A DNA stretch of 64,000 nucleotides, taken from the NCBI RefSeq assembly GCF_000159995.1, contig NZ_GG700642.1, positions 48,786 to 112,785 of the forward strand, read 5' to 3'. Under the pieces are notes generated by a model that saw only the letters and a list, made by a program, of their open reading frames with translations, did not search any database and had not been told where the DNA came from. Origin of the DNA: Alloprevotella tannerae ATCC 51259 (GTDB taxonomy: Bacteria > Bacteroidota > Bacteroidia > Bacteroidales > Bacteroidaceae). Positions 1-9,263 of the stretch are shown here, piece by piece; position 1 is the first letter of the stretch, and each line of letters starts with the position of its first letter. Both the position numbers and the translations under genes were made by a program.

Positions 1-888
1 CCCCAGGTGGAATACTTAACGCTTTCGCTGGACAACTCGACCTAAACGGCCGAACTGCGAGTATTCATCGTTTACCGTGCGGACTACCAGGGTATCTAAT
101 CCTGTTCGATACCCGCACCTTCGAGCCTCAGCGTCAGTTACGCTCCGGATGGCTGCCTTCGCGATCGGAGTTCTTCAGGATATCTAAGCATTTCACCGCT
201 ACACCCTGAATTCCGCCATCCCTGCGCGTACTCAAGAAATATAGTTTCAACTGCATAACAGAGTTGGGCTCTGATATTTAACAGCTGACTTACACTCCCG
301 CCTGCGCTCCCTTTAAACCCAATAATTCCGGATAACGCCCGGACCTTCCGTATTACCGCGGCTGCTGGCACGGAATTAGCCGGTCCTTTTTCTTCAGCTA
401 CCTGCAATGACACCACACGTGATGCACTTTATTCACTGATAAAAGCGGTTTACGACCACAAGGGCCTTCATCCCGCACGCTACTTGGCTGGTTCAGGCTC
501 TCGCCCATTGACCAATATTCCTCACTGCTGCCTCCCGTAGGAGTTTGGACCGTATCTCAGTTCCAATGTGGGGGACCTTCCTCTCAGAACCCCTACCCAT
601 CGAAGGATTGGTGGGCCGTTACCCCGCCAACTTCCTAATGGGACGCACCGCCATCCATCACCGCCCGAAGGCTTTACTCAATCATACATGCATAAAATTG
701 AGACCATCAGATATTAATCTTGCTTTCGCAAGCCTATCCCTGTGTGATGGGCAGGTTCGGTACGCGTTACTCACCCGTGCGCCGGTCGCCGGCATACTTA
801 GCAAGCTAAGCATCCGCTGCCCCACGACTTGCATGTGTTAAGCCTGTAGCTAGCGTTCATCCTGAGCCAGGATCAAACTCTACATTGT
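1..888 (-). rRNA. rrs: 16S ribosomal RNA, 5' portion (partial)
   Basis: Read on the minus strand this begins with the conserved AGAGTTTGATCCTGGCTCAG block (about 862-881) and continues through the usual 16S landmarks. These include the region complementary to the universal 518-type site (ctgctggcacgg near 361-372) and the 785-type site (ggactaccagggtatctaat, 82-101). Aligning AGAGTTTG to E. coli position 8 puts the mature 5' end near 888. The gene leaves the window at about E. coli position 885, so the 3' part, including the anti-Shine-Dalgarno tail, is not visible. No protein should be called inside it. The sequence type fits Bacteroidetes. Confidence 0.97.
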
Positions 889-1123
889 ATATCTCATTTT
901 TTCTTTTTCCGATTCAACGAGTTGAATGTAAAAAGGAATTTGACGATTCTTGTACTTCTCTTTTACAAGAAAACATACTGCTTACCGAATAACAATCCAG
1001 AAAATGCCGAAGCATCATCGGATTGAAACTCTTTCTGCTTCTTCTGCATAAAAGTCTATGGAATTCTTTCAAAGATCGCTTTCTTGATGCTAAACCAAGC
1101 GCCTCGGCGCTGGAAAGCGAGTG

Positions 1124-1131
1124 CAAAAGTA
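1124..1131 (-). promoter_or_regulatory. -7 element of the rRNA operon promoter
   Basis: On the minus strand this reads TACTTTTG, matching the Bacteroidetes -7 consensus TAnnTTTG. It lies about 236 bp upstream of the 16S 5' end, a plausible distance for a ribosomal leader. The assignment is by motif only. Confidence 0.5.
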
Positions 1132-1668
1132 GAACAAAATATCATTACCACCAAACACACAACAAACTTTTTTACGCAAAAACGAAAATAATTCCGGAGA
1201 TGGCAAAATTTGACATGCAGAAATAGCAGAATAAAGAAAGCCTAATTGAGAGACACCCTCCCTGCTCTTCTATTCGCCACTTCATACGTTTTTTCTTTTT
1301 TTTGACTAAATAGGCTTTTCTACCTTACACAAGAGCTACTTTACAGAAGACCGCAAAAAACAACGAAAAGCACAATACCGAGTATCTGAAAAAGAAAGAA
1401 TCAGAAGCCAAAGGTACACATTATATATAATAGAAGAAAGAGGAGGCAAAAACTGGAAGAACTATAAGAAGAGGCGCAAAGAATAATGAGATAGGAGATG
1501 TAGGCAATGAGAGAGAAAAGACGAATAACGAATAAGGAGGTGCAAGTCGAAAGAAATGAAAAAGGAAATATAAATGAAGCGAACAAATTATAGAAATAAG
1601 GAGAGCAGGAGAAAAAGCAAAGAAGACAAGACCTCAAAGAGTTTTCGACGAAATTCGAAGGTTTTCTC

Positions 1669-1740
1669 TCTTGATAAAAATTGCTTCATATCACGATAAA
1701 AATTGCTTCACATCACGAGCATAAACCATTTTCATCACGA
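1669..1740. repeat. Four-box 22-bp palindromic array (array A)
   Basis: Boxes start at 1669 (TCTTGA), 1691, 1713 and 1735 (TCACGA), exactly 22 bp apart, with AT-rich 16-bp linkers. The first box differs from TCGTGA by one base, so the pattern of central dinucleotides can be read as GT*-AC-AC-AC, as in the array at 30941. The array is preceded by GTTTTCTC, a pyrimidine-rich leader resembling those of the arrays at 5603, 20336 and 60079. It sits between the rRNA leader and the thrS promoter. Function unknown. Confidence 0.8.
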
Positions 1741-1928
1741 GAATAAATAAAGATTGTGCCTCAAACGATATAAGACATCAATGGATCATTATATTTTAAT
1801 GCGTTCAAGAGTTGGATTTTTTAGAGATTGGGAGCGATTATACTTATTGTTGAGTGCCGTATCTGTGTAATAAGCAAACAAAGCTCCTTAATCTCTCAAA
1901 TTATCTCAAGTATTACGGCGATATTTTG

Positions 1929-1953
1929 TAACTTTGCATCAAATTCAAGGAGG
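1929..1953 (+). promoter_or_regulatory. thrS -7 element and strong Shine-Dalgarno
   Basis: TAACTTTG at 1929-1936 matches TAnnTTTG. AAGGAGG at 1947-1953 stands four bases before the ATG at 1958. A near-perfect Shine-Dalgarno is unusual in Bacteroidetes and fixes the start codon. An in-frame upstream TTG at 1934 overlaps the -7 box and cannot be on the mRNA. Confidence 0.75.
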
Positions 1954-1957
1954 TCAT

Positions 1958-3901
1958 ATGATTAAAGTTACTTTCCCGGATGGTTCTGTCCGCGAGTTTG
2001 AAGATGGAATTACCGGTCTACAAATAGCTGAACGCCTATCTGCGCAATTAGCGCGCGAAGTTCTTGCATGCAGTGTCAATGGAAATATAGTGGAACTTAA
2101 TCGTCCGCTCACCGAAGATTGCACTCTAAAGCTTCTAAAATGGGATGATGAAGAAGGCAAACACGCTTTCTGGCACACGAGTGCCCACCTCATGGCAGAA
2201 GCAATGCAGGAATTGTGGCCGGGCACACAGTTTGGTATCGGACCAGCCATAGAAAAAGGTTTTTATTATGATGTTATGCCACCTGAAGGCGTGACTATCA
2301 CTGAAGCAGACTTTGCTAAAATAGAAAATAAGATGCACGAATTGGTTCAGAAAAAAGAACCTCTCGTGCGCAAAAGCATTTCTAAGACAGATGCGCTAAA
2401 CTTTTTTGAGCAGCATGGTCAACATTATAAAAATGAATTAATAGCCGACTTGGCTGATGGTACGATTACGACCTACACACAAGGCAACTATACGGACCTT
2501 TGCCGCGGCCCTCACCTTCTTAATACGGCTCCAATCAAGGCTATCAAGGTTATGGCCGTCTCCAGTGCTTATTGGAGGGGTGATGAAAAACGGCCTCAGA
2601 TGACGCGTGTCTATGGTGTATCTTTCCCGAAAAAGAAGATGCTTGATGAGTATCTGCAACTTCTTGAGGAAGCAAAGCGCCGCGACCATCGCAAAATAGG
2701 CCGTGAAATGGAACTCTTTATGTTCTCGGAACTGGTAGGTAAAGGCTTGCCGATATGGTTGCCGAAGGGAACTGTTTTGCGCCAGCAGTTGATGAGTTTC
2801 TTGCGCAAGATTCAAAAGCGTTTCGGATATATGGAGGTAATAACACCACATATCGGTTCTAAAAATCTTTATGTCACGTCCGGACACTACGCTAAATACG
2901 GCAAAGACAGCTTCCAAGCAATTCATACACCGGAAGAGGGCGAAGAGTATATGCTCAAGCCGATGAACTGCCCCCACCATTGTGCCGTTTATTCTTGGCA
3001 GCCTCATTCCTATAAAGATCTGCCGCTCCGCATTGCAGAGTTTGGAACAGTGTATCGCTATGAGCAGAGTGGTGAGTTGCACGGATTGACCAGGGTTCGC
3101 GGGTTTACGCAAGACGATGCCCACATATTCTGCCGCCCGGATCAGGTTAAGCAGGAGTTCCTTCGCGTTATGGATATTATTATGATTGTATTCCGCGCAC
3201 TCAACTTTGAGCAATTTGAAGCACAGATCTCTTTGCGCGACAAAGTAAAGCGCGAAAAATATATCGGTTCAGACGATGTGTGGGACAAAGCCGAACAAGC
3301 AATCATTGAAGCCTGCGAAGAGAAAGGACTTCAGGCGAAGATAGAATATGGAGAAGCGGCTTTCTACGGCCCGAAACTCGACTTTATGGTTAAGGATGCT
3401 TTAGGAAGACGTTGGCAATTAGGCACGATCCAAGTCGACTACAACCTTCCCGAGCGCTTCCAATTGGAATATACGGGCGAAGACAGCAAAAAGCATCGTC
3501 CGGTTATGATTCACCGCGCGCCATTTGGTAGTTTAGAGCGATTTACGGCCGTACTAATAGAACATACAGGCGGACATTTCCCGCTCTGGTTGATGCCTGA
3601 TCAATGTGTTATCTTGCCTATTTCAGAGCGATTCAATGACTATGCACACAAAGTCAAAGAACAATTAGAGGCTGCCGGGATTCGCGCCAACATAGACGAG
3701 CGAAACGAGAAGGTTGGGCGCAAGATTCGCGACAACGAAATGAAGCACATCCCATATCTTTTGGTTGTCGGCGAAAAAGAGCAAGCCGATGGCAGCGTAA
3801 ACGTCAGAAAGCAAGGCGAAGGGACGCAAGAAACGATGACGATTCCAATGTTTGCCGAAAAAGTGCTCAAAGAAGTGGCCGAATTGACTGAGAAATATTG
3901 A
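1958..3901 (+). CDS. thrS: Threonine--tRNA ligase
   Basis: Cytoplasmic class II aminoacyl-tRNA synthetase that charges tRNA-Thr. The 647-residue product has the full bacterial architecture. It starts with a TGS domain ([10 protein letters not shown]...), then the second additional/editing domain with the [10 protein letters not shown] zinc/editing motif near residue 70. The class II catalytic core carries the zinc-binding cysteine in MNCPHHC near residue 337 and motif 2 around [19 protein letters not shown]. The C-terminal anticodon-binding domain ends with the [14 protein letters not shown] region. The start at 1958 is chosen for the AAGGAGG site and because the -7 element precedes it. A hairpin at 3917-3961 follows, and infC has its own -7 element. 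The thrS-infC-rpmI-rplT order is a classical translation-gene cluster. Confidence 0.97.
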   Translation: MIKVTFPDGSVREFEDGITGLQIAERLSAQLAREVLACSVNGNIVELNRPLTEDCTLKLLKWDDEEGKHAFWHTSAHLMAEAMQELWPGTQFGIGPAIEKGFYYDVMPPEGVTITEADFAKIENKMHELVQKKEPLVRKSISKTDALNFFEQHGQHYKNELIADLADGTITTYTQGNYTDLCRGPHLLNTAPIKAIKVMAVSSAYWRGDEKRPQMTRVYGVSFPKKKMLDEYLQLLEEAKRRDHRKIGREMELFMFSELVGKGLPIWLPKGTVLRQQLMSFLRKIQKRFGYMEVITPHIGSKNLYVTSGHYAKYGKDSFQAIHTPEEGEEYMLKPMNCPHHCAVYSWQPHSYKDLPLRIAEFGTVYRYEQSGELHGLTRVRGFTQDDAHIFCRPDQVKQEFLRVMDIIMIVFRALNFEQFEAQISLRDKVKREKYIGSDDVWDKAEQAIIEACEEKGLQAKIEYGEAAFYGPKLDFMVKDALGRRWQLGTIQVDYNLPERFQLEYTGEDSKKHRPVMIHRAPFGSLERFTAVLIEHTGGHFPLWLMPDQCVILPISERFNDYAHKVKEQLEAAGIRANIDERNEKVGRKIRDNEMKHIPYLLVVGEKEQADGSVNVRKQGEGTQETMTIPMFAEKVLKEVAELTEKY

Positions 3902-3916
3902 TCAAAAGAGCAAATC

Positions 3917-3961
3917 AGTGAAGTACAAGGTAAAAACATAGAATCTGCTTTGTACTTCACT
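3917..3961 (+). terminator. Hairpin between thrS and infC
   Basis: A perfect 12-bp inverted repeat, AGTGAAGTACAA (3917-3928) and TTGTACTTCACT (3950-3961), with a 21-nt loop, followed by aatctttta. It can act as a terminator or attenuator for thrS transcripts. The last six bases (TTCACT) are also complementary to AGTGAA at the infC start. Confidence 0.55.
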
Positions 3962-3971
3962 AATCTTTTAC

Positions 3972-3979
3972 TACTTTTG
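3972..3979 (+). promoter_or_regulatory. infC -7 element
   Basis: TACTTTTG matches TAnnTTTG, 25 bp before the infC GTG start. It places the likely transcription start near 3987, downstream of the thrS hairpin, so infC-rpmI-rplT can be transcribed separately. Confidence 0.6.
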
Positions 3980-4003
3980 CCGCCGAATTTATAAAAGAAA
4001 TCA

Positions 4004-4648
4004 GTGAAGAACGACAAGAAAAAGTTGCAATATCGCATCAACCGGCAAATCCGAGTGCCGGAAGTACGCATCGTGGGTGATGATATAGAGTCACAGGTAA
4101 TTGCGACCCGTCAAGCCCTGCAACTTGCGGAGCAAAAGGGTCTCGACTTGGTTGAAATATCCCCTAACGCTCAGCCACCGGTATGTCGTATTATAGATTA
4201 TAGTAAGTTCCTCTATCAACAGAAGAAGCACCAGAAGGAGCTTAAGGCCAAACAGGTTAAGATTGAAGTCAAAGAGATTCGTTTCGGTCCTCAGACTGAT
4301 GAGCACGACTACGATTTCAAGCTCAAGCACGCCAAGGAGTTTTTATCCGACGGCAACAAAGTGAAGGCCTATGTCTTCTTTCGCGGTCGCAGCATTTTGT
4401 TTAAAGAGCAAGGAGAAGTTCTTTTGCTGCGCTTTGCCAACGACTTGGAAGAATACGGAAAGGTCGAGCAGATGCCGGTATTAGAAGGTAAGCGAATGAT
4501 TATCTTCTTAACCCCCAAAAAGACTGCAACTCCAAAGCCGGCAGAAAAAGCTGAAGCATCTGCATCTTTCAAAGAAGAGCGGAAAGCTCCACAGCAAAAA
4601 GCGAAGAAAGAATATGCCGGCCCAAAAGTAGAAGGAGAGGATTTTTAG
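4004..4648 (+). CDS. infC: Translation initiation factor IF-3
   Basis: IF-3 binds the 30S subunit, prevents premature 50S joining and monitors the start codon. The 214-residue product has the N-terminal IF3 domain ([18 protein letters not shown] near residues 8-25, [21 protein letters not shown] about 47-67), a lysine-rich linker, and the C-terminal domain ([23 protein letters not shown] about 88-110). It ends in a charged Lys/Glu/Ala tail longer than in E. coli, as is common in Bacteroidetes. The start is GTG: an in-frame TAA at 3992-3994 excludes any upstream ATG. Non-AUG starts on infC are known in other bacteria and allow IF-3 autoregulation; here that is inference. It is followed by rpmI and rplT. 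Confidence 0.96.
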   Translation: MKNDKKKLQYRINRQIRVPEVRIVGDDIESQVIATRQALQLAEQKGLDLVEISPNAQPPVCRIIDYSKFLYQQKKHQKELKAKQVKIEVKEIRFGPQTDEHDYDFKLKHAKEFLSDGNKVKAYVFFRGRSILFKEQGEVLLLRFANDLEEYGKVEQMPVLEGKRMIIFLTPKKTATPKPAEKAEASASFKEERKAPQQKAKKEYAGPKVEGEDF

Positions 4649-4718
4649 TTCAAGAAAAGTTGTGCGCGCTGTGTTTGGTATCTCACGCAGCCGCCTTTAA
4701 TCATAAATAATAAAGAAA

Positions 4719-4916
4719 ATGCCAAAAGTAAAGACAAACTCCAGTGCGAAGAAAAGATTCGTTCTTACCGGCTCAGGCAAAGTTGTTAGACGCCATGCCT
4801 ACCACAGCCACATCCTGACCAAGAAGACGAAGAAGCAAAAGCGCAATTTGGTTCACACCGCCATTGCCCACAAGTCAAACGTTAAGCAGGTACGCGAACT
4901 TCTTTGCCTCCGCTAA
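4719..4916 (+). CDS. rpmI: 50S ribosomal protein L35
   Basis: Small basic 65-residue protein of the large ribosomal subunit. It begins [14 protein letters not shown] and continues through the typical [26 protein letters not shown] core. Length and composition match the L35 family. It lies 70 bp after infC and 79 bp before rplT. The 4649-4718 gap can form a short stem (gctgtg with cgcagc) but shows no clear regulatory RNA. Confidence 0.97.
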   Translation: MPKVKTNSSAKKRFVLTGSGKVVRRHAYHSHILTKKTKKQKRNLVHTAIAHKSNVKQVRELLCLR

Positions 4917-4995
4917 TTCACCAGAGTTTCAAATCGGATGTTTAGCTCCAAAGTCCGCCTATGCGCGGCGCTAGCATCGCAAAACAAGAAAGAAA

Positions 4996-5340
4996 ATGCC
5001 AAGATCAGTAAATCACGTAGCTTCGAGAGCTAAAAGAAAAAGAATCCTCAAGTTAACCCGCGGTTATTACGGTGCCCGCAAAAATGTTTGGACCGTTGCA
5101 AAAAACACATGGGAGAAAGGTTTAACTTACGCTTTCCGTGATCGTCGCAACAAGAAGCGCAATTTCCGCGCATTGTGGATCCAACGTATCAATGCAGCAG
5201 CTCGCCTTGAGGGTCTCTCTTACTCTCAGTTGATGGGCAACTTACATAAGGCCGGTATCGAGATCAACCGCAAAGTGCTTGCAGACTTAGCAGTCAACAA
5301 TCCCCAAGCATTCAAGGCTATCGTAGAGAAAGTGAAATAA
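4996..5340 (+). CDS. rplT: 50S ribosomal protein L20
   Basis: Primary rRNA-binding protein of the large subunit, needed early in 50S assembly. The 114-residue product begins [20 protein letters not shown] and contains the family signature [20 protein letters not shown] and the [16 protein letters not shown] region. Length is normal. It is last in the infC-rpmI-rplT unit and followed by a hairpin terminator. In several bacteria L20 represses its own operon; no leader of that type could be recognised here. Confidence 0.97.
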   Translation: MPRSVNHVASRAKRKRILKLTRGYYGARKNVWTVAKNTWEKGLTYAFRDRRNKKRNFRALWIQRINAAARLEGLSYSQLMGNLHKAGIEINRKVLADLAVNNPQAFKAIVEKVK

Positions 5341-5358
5341 ATTCTCATAAGAACAATT

Positions 5359-5399
5359 ATTGAGCGTATAATCCTTTATGGGTTATGCGCTCAATTGTT
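5359..5399 (+). terminator. Terminator after rplT
   Basis: ATTGAGCGTATAA (5359-5371) pairs with TTATGCGCTCAAT (5383-5395) with one G-U pair and an 11-nt loop, followed by GTTTT. This is a good intrinsic terminator for the ribosomal protein unit. Confidence 0.8.
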
Positions 5400-5401
5400 T
5401 T

Positions 5402-5936
5402 ATGGCCACTTAACCAATCCCCTTTAGGGTTTCATCCTCCATCGTTACGCATCCGATCATACAGACCTCATTATAAGCACTAATTTTACTTACACAGTAG
5501 CGATTAAGGCCAGTCCCGTAGCGATCAACGAGCCATAAGGCTTGAAAAACAATCAAAAAGCTTGAACGCCTATGCGGCACAGCGTATTTTGTGGCATTTC
5601 TCTCACGAGAAAAAAGGTGTACCCTCACGAGCGCAAAGTTGTACGCACGTGATCGTACGTTTGTACGCTCACGAGCGTACAAACGCAAAATGATCTTTGG
5701 TGGCGTGAAATCAAGTGGAGCGTAGAAAAAATTCTTGCCCTTTTTGCTCATAGTTGGGAGTTACGCCTTGTGGCAAGCCGTATCGAGCAGCGACTGCTTG
5801 GGCGGCATCATTAGTTAAAACACGTAACGATGGGCAATTAGCGCTACTTTCGACTATTCGTCGATAGGCGGGAGTCCAATCCGGCAACTCCGACAAGAAA
5901 TAAAGCCTACCCTTTGTTTGTAACTTAATTAATATA
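5402..5936. other. Intergenic region with repeat array and possible gene remnant
   Basis: No solid gene. A 61-codon minus-strand frame (5896 to 5711, TTG start) has protein-like composition (…DAAQAVAARYGLPQGVTPNY…) and could be a decayed fragment. I do not recognise it, and it has no visible start context. A larger minus frame at 5410-5751 runs straight through the repeat array at 5603-5674 and is treated as spurious. Confidence 0.4.
5603..5674. repeat. Four-box 22-bp palindromic array (array B)
   Basis: Boxes at 5603 (TCACGA), 5625 (TCACGA), 5647 (ACGTGA, diverged) and 5669 (TCACGA) keep the 22-bp register. The last box shows the fullest palindrome, GTACGCTC-AC-GAGCGTAC at 5663-5680, perfect except for the asymmetric centre. 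The leader is CATTTCTC. It lies between the rplT terminator and the glycan operon promoter. Confidence 0.85.
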
Positions 5937-5944
5937 TATCTTTG
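5937..5944 (+). promoter_or_regulatory. -7 element of the glycan operon
   Basis: TATCTTTG matches TAnnTTTG exactly, 26 bp before the ATG at 5971. It is the only clear promoter motif ahead of the six closely spaced plus-strand genes that follow. Confidence 0.65.
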
Positions 5945-5970
5945 TACTTATTCCAAGATGTTTAACCCCT

Positions 5971-6393
5971 ATGTCAGCTACCACAAAGAAAGATACGGCG
6001 CAATTAATTTCTTTCCCTGCTTTCAAAGATAGCAGAGGAGAGTTGTGCTTCGTGCAATCCGGGGCGCCCCCACTCCCTTTTGATCCGAAAAGAGTCTTTT
6101 GGATTTATGGCGTACCCGAAGGTCAGCAGCGAGGTTGCCACGCTCATCGTACTTGTGCAGAACTTGTCTTTGCCGTAAATGGGAGCGTAAAAATCACAAC
6201 CATAGATCGGGGTGAGCAAAAAGCGTATATACTCAACGATCCGACGGAGGGACTCTTTATTCCGCCAATGGTTTGGTGTCAATTAGAGGATTTTTCAGAC
6301 AACTGCGTCTGTGTTTGTCTCGCTTCAGAAGCGTACGATACGGACGGATATATTAACGACTTGTCTCAATTCAAAAAAGAGTTAGGCCTATAA
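5971..6393 (+). CDS. dTDP-sugar 3,4-ketoisomerase, FdtA/QdtA/WxcM-like
   Basis: Predicted cupin-fold isomerase moving the keto group of dTDP-4-keto-6-deoxyglucose from C4 to C3, ahead of a 3-aminotransferase. The 140-residue product has the family's features: FPAFKDSRGELCFVQ near the N-terminus, RVFWIYGVPEG, then the catalytic/cupin segment RGCHAHRTCAELVFAVNGS around residues 51-70, and the IPPMVWCQLEDFS strand. Two bases separate it from the acyltransferase gene. The FdtB/QdtB-like aminotransferase is two genes on, which supports synthesis of a 3-amino-3,6-dideoxyhexose (Fuc3NAc or Qui3NAc type) for a surface glycan. The stereochemistry cannot be told from sequence. RmlA/RmlB are not in the window. 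Confidence 0.85.
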   Translation: MSATTKKDTAQLISFPAFKDSRGELCFVQSGAPPLPFDPKRVFWIYGVPEGQQRGCHAHRTCAELVFAVNGSVKITTIDRGEQKAYILNDPTEGLFIPPMVWCQLEDFSDNCVCVCLASEAYDTDGYINDLSQFKKELGL

Positions 6394-6395
6394 CG

Positions 6396-7370
6396 ATGCA
6401 ACTTATTCCATATACAACTGAAAGGAAAACGATGTGGGATTGTTTTGTCAAACAATCTCGCAATGCTACGTTCCTTTTTTATCGCGATTATATGGAATAT
6501 CATCAAAGTAGGTTTGAAGATGGTTCTTTGCTCTTTCTAAATGAACGCGGCACGTGTTGCGGCTTACTGCCCTGCAACTTGCTTCCACACGAGGCGACCA
6601 TCGACTCACACGGCGGCTTGACCTATGGAGGTCTGCTTTTAGCCAAAAAGACCTCAGCGGAAGAAGTGAGAGACATGCTCAGATCTACGGCAGACTATTA
6701 CATCGCAAAAGGCTATAAGCAGCTTATTTATAAGCCTATTCCATACATCTATCACCGTTATTCGACGCAAGAAGAGCTGTATTGGTTGTTTCGCGCAAAA
6801 GGGCAATTGATCAGTCGTGCGTTGTCCTCTACGATAAGCCTAACTGATCCGTTAGCATTTAGCGAACTTCGGCGGCGTAAAGTGAAGAAAGCGAAGAAAA
6901 ATGCCTTAGCGATACGTCGAGGAGACGAGCAAATGCTTGTCGATTTTTGGAATTTACTAACTGCAACTTTGAAATCCTATCATCAAGTAGCCCCCGTACA
7001 CAACATTGATGAGATATTGCGTTTAAGAAGTCTGTTTCCCAAAGAAATATCTGCATTCTGTGTATATGAAGGCGAGCAACTGGTGGCCGGCACCCTACTC
7101 TACATAGCCGGACAGACAGTGCACGCCCAATATATTGCAGCCAGTGAGCGCGGCCGTATGGAGGGGGCTTTAGACTTTCTTTTTGATCAATTGATTGAAA
7201 AGTATAAAAACGAAGGAAAAACTTACTTCGACTTCGGGATTTCTACGGAGCAGCAGGGCGCAATACTGAACCAAGGCCTGCTCTTTCAAAAAGAAGGCTT
7301 CGGCGGCCGAGGGGTTTGTTATGATGCTTACAGCGTCGAATTAGAGAATTTATGCACATACCTTTCTTAA
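6396..7370 (+). CDS. FemAB/GNAT-fold acyltransferase of the glycan operon
   Basis: A 324-residue protein of the FemAB-like / BioF2-like acetyltransferase type. The C-terminal half carries a GNAT-like core ([32 protein letters not shown], then [26 protein letters not shown], residues about 215-290). The N-terminal half has the GGLTYGGLL and [11 protein letters not shown] segments usual in these proteins. It sits between the ketoisomerase and aminotransferase genes and overlaps the latter by 19 bp. A likely role is acylation of the amino sugar or a glycan-linked amine. Characterised Fuc3NAc/Qui3NAc pathways use a hexapeptide-repeat acetyltransferase (FdtC/QdtC), so substitution by this fold would be noteworthy. 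The substrate is inferred. Confidence 0.7.
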   Translation: MQLIPYTTERKTMWDCFVKQSRNATFLFYRDYMEYHQSRFEDGSLLFLNERGTCCGLLPCNLLPHEATIDSHGGLTYGGLLLAKKTSAEEVRDMLRSTADYYIAKGYKQLIYKPIPYIYHRYSTQEELYWLFRAKGQLISRALSSTISLTDPLAFSELRRRKVKKAKKNALAIRRGDEQMLVDFWNLLTATLKSYHQVAPVHNIDEILRLRSLFPKEISAFCVYEGEQLVAGTLLYIAGQTVHAQYIAASERGRMEGALDFLFDQLIEKYKNEGKTYFDFGISTEQQGAILNQGLLFQKEGFGGRGVCYDAYSVELENLCTYLS

Positions 7371-8443
7371 ATGTAAAAGCCATCACGGAAAGTTTTGAAC
7401 CGGCACTCTCGGCAAGCGTCAGAAAAGTCGTCCTTTCCGGTCGTTATTTGAATGGTGAGGCAGTGCGACAATTTGAAACGCGCTTCGCCTCTTTCCTGGG
7501 TGCGCGCCATTGCATCGGTGTGGGCAACGGGTTAGATGCTTTGACGCTCATCTTGACTGCGATGAAGCACATAGAGGGCTGGGACAGCGAAACGGAAGTA
7601 ATCGTGCCGGCCTTTACCTTTATAGCCACAGCCGAAGCGGTCGTACGGGCTGGCTTAAAACCACGCTTTTGCGACATAACAGAGACAACTTACACGTTAG
7701 ATCCCGCATCAGTCCGACAACAGCTCACCCAACATACACATGCTATCCTGCCGGTGCATTTATATGGACACGCTTGTGATGTTTCATCATTTAAAAGTAT
7801 GGGTCTAAAAGTGATAGAAGACGCCGCACAGAGTCACGGAGCAGTAGTTGGTGGGCAAAAAGTAGGCACATTAGGCGATGCTGCCGGCTTTAGCTTTTAT
7901 CCGGGTAAAAATTTGGGTGCTTTAGGAGATGGCGGAGCCGTCGTTACGAACGATGATGATTTAGCCAATCTCATTAGAACTTTGGCCAATTATGGGGCAA
8001 AGGAGAAATATTATCACGAGGTGATGGGCGTAAACAGTAGGTTGGATGAGATACAAGCAGCTGTTCTGAGTCTGAAATTAGAGCGTTTGGAACAAGACAA
8101 CGAACATCGTCGCAGAATAGCCGAAATTTATAATCAAGAGATTCGCAATCCGAAGGTCAAAATGCCTTATAAGGGTGAGGTTAAGGATAGTGTGTTTCAC
8201 ATATATCCCATACTTTGCCAAGAAAGAGAAAGGCTGCAAGACCATTTAAGACAGCTGGGCGTAGAAACGCTTATCCACTACCCTCTCCCACTGCATCAGC
8301 AAAAAGTTTTTTCAGTTTATAAGGATCTACATCTGCCCATTGCAGAGCGCATTGCAAAAGAAGAGCTCAGCCTTCCGATAAGTCCTGTGATGACGACCGA
8401 AGAAGCTCGATACGTAGCCAATTGTATAAACCAATTTACTTAA
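7352..8443 (+). CDS. DegT/DnrJ/EryC1 aminotransferase, FdtB/QdtB-like
   Basis: PLP-dependent sugar aminotransferase, predicted to convert the 3-keto-6-deoxyhexose nucleotide made by the upstream isomerase to a 3-amino sugar. The 363 residues show GVGNGLDAL near 56-64, [13 protein letters not shown] around 85-97, [11 protein letters not shown] (Asp157 for the pyridine nitrogen), and [15 protein letters not shown] with the Schiff-base Lys186. NYGAKEKY and [12 protein letters not shown] complete the family pattern. The start ATG at 7352 lies inside the previous gene, a tight translational overlap. The match is close to full length and the fold is certain; the exact sugar is inferred from the neighbour. 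Confidence 0.88.
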   Translation: MHIPFLNVKAITESFEPALSASVRKVVLSGRYLNGEAVRQFETRFASFLGARHCIGVGNGLDALTLILTAMKHIEGWDSETEVIVPAFTFIATAEAVVRAGLKPRFCDITETTYTLDPASVRQQLTQHTHAILPVHLYGHACDVSSFKSMGLKVIEDAAQSHGAVVGGQKVGTLGDAAGFSFYPGKNLGALGDGGAVVTNDDDLANLIRTLANYGAKEKYYHEVMGVNSRLDEIQAAVLSLKLERLEQDNEHRRRIAEIYNQEIRNPKVKMPYKGEVKDSVFHIYPILCQERERLQDHLRQLGVETLIHYPLPLHQQKVFSVYKDLHLPIAERIAKEELSLPISPVMTTEEARYVANCINQFT

Positions 8444-8456
8444 CATACTCAGCATC

Positions 8457-9263
8457 ATGACCATCGATATCTTAATCTGCTCTTACAACAAAGGCATCGT
8501 ACGTATGGATGATGTCTTACTTCCACCTCAAGAGGGGATTCATTACATAGTTTCTTATCAGTATTCTGATGAGCGCTACTTAGATTTAATTCCAAAGTTG
8601 CTCTTGGCGCGCACAGATGTAACCATCTTCAAATATAAGGGTCAAGGCCTGTCCGTTAATCGCAACTTAGCCATAGAAAAGGCTTCGGCGGACCTTATCA
8701 TGTTTGCCGATGATGATACCCACTTGTCGCCAAATGCTTTTGAAGAGGTTCGGAATGTATTTGAGAAATATCCGGATTTAGATATAGCGTTCTTCAACGC
8801 CAGCACTTATACGGGCAAACCCCTTAAGAAGTACCCTAAAGAAGAGATGTGGCTGACCGGAATGCCACAGGGCTATACGATATCTGCCATTGAGATCGCG
8901 GCTAAGCGGGAGTGCGTCCAAAATAGGTTGCGCTTCGACGAGCGTTTTGGGCTCGGTACAAAATTTCTGACGTGCGGAGAAGAGGAAATCTGGATGGAAG
9001 ATGCAGTAAAGGCGGGACTAAAGATGCGCTATTTCCCCATCAAAACAGTTGAAACCTCAACGTTACTAAAGAAATCGCTACTATATATCGACGCCGGCGT
9101 GCAACGTAGTTTCGGTGCCGTCACCTATTATAAATATGGAAAGAAAGCTTGGCTGATTTGCTTCAACTTTGCGTTGCAAGCAGCAAAAGATGGCTATTGT
9201 CATTTTTGGCCAATGATGAGACATTTTTCAGAAGGTATCCGCTATATGAAGAGGACAGAATAA
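8457..9263 (+). CDS. Glycosyltransferase, GT-A fold (tandem copy 1)
   Basis: A 268-residue predicted nucleotide-sugar glycosyltransferase with an atypical N-terminus (DILICSYNKGIVRMDDVL instead of the common VSVIIPTYN). The donor-binding segment GQGLSVNRNLAIEKASADLI is followed by ADDD at 84-87, the metal-binding DxD equivalent. FDERFGLG (160-167) and CGEEEIWMEDA (173-183) probably form the acceptor/catalytic side. The next gene is a clear paralogue of equal length, and the stop and start overlap as TAATG at 9261-9265. The neighbours suggest sequential additions in one surface oligosaccharide. No membrane segment is evident, so it is probably cytoplasmic or membrane-associated. Donor and acceptor unknown. 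Confidence 0.75.
   Translation: MTIDILICSYNKGIVRMDDVLLPPQEGIHYIVSYQYSDERYLDLIPKLLLARTDVTIFKYKGQGLSVNRNLAIEKASADLIMFADDDTHLSPNAFEEVRNVFEKYPDLDIAFFNASTYTGKPLKKYPKEEMWLTGMPQGYTISAIEIAAKRECVQNRLRFDERFGLGTKFLTCGEEEIWMEDAVKAGLKMRYFPIKTVETSTLLKKSLLYIDAGVQRSFGAVTYYKYGKKAWLICFNFALQAAKDGYCHFWPMMRHFSEGIRYMKRTE

Larger units (their letters stand above)
889..1928. other. rRNA leader and thrS upstream region, no gene
   Basis: This gap separates the divergent rRNA operon and thrS. From 889 to about 1117 it is probably the transcribed rRNA leader, judged from the -7 element at 1124-1131. From about 1384 to 1640 the plus strand is strongly purine-rich (long runs of a and g); a minus-strand open frame there encodes only low-complexity Leu/Ser/Phe/Cys and is an artefact of that composition. 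A four-box 22-bp repeat array lies at 1669-1740. No convincing protein-coding gene is seen. Confidence 0.7.

Noticed and set aside
138-841. Open frames inside the 16S rRNA gene
   Set aside because: The DNA is unambiguously 16S rRNA on the minus strand; the frames are chance.
1934-1957. Upstream TTG as the thrS start
   Set aside because: It overlaps the -7 element, while ATG 1958 has an AAGGAGG site and matches the TGS-domain N-terminus.
2438-3214. Long minus-strand frame within thrS
   Set aside because: It is a shadow of the thrS coding sequence with no family features.
5410-5751. 113-codon minus frame after rplT
   Set aside because: It reads through repeat array B and has no promoter, start context or recognisable motif.
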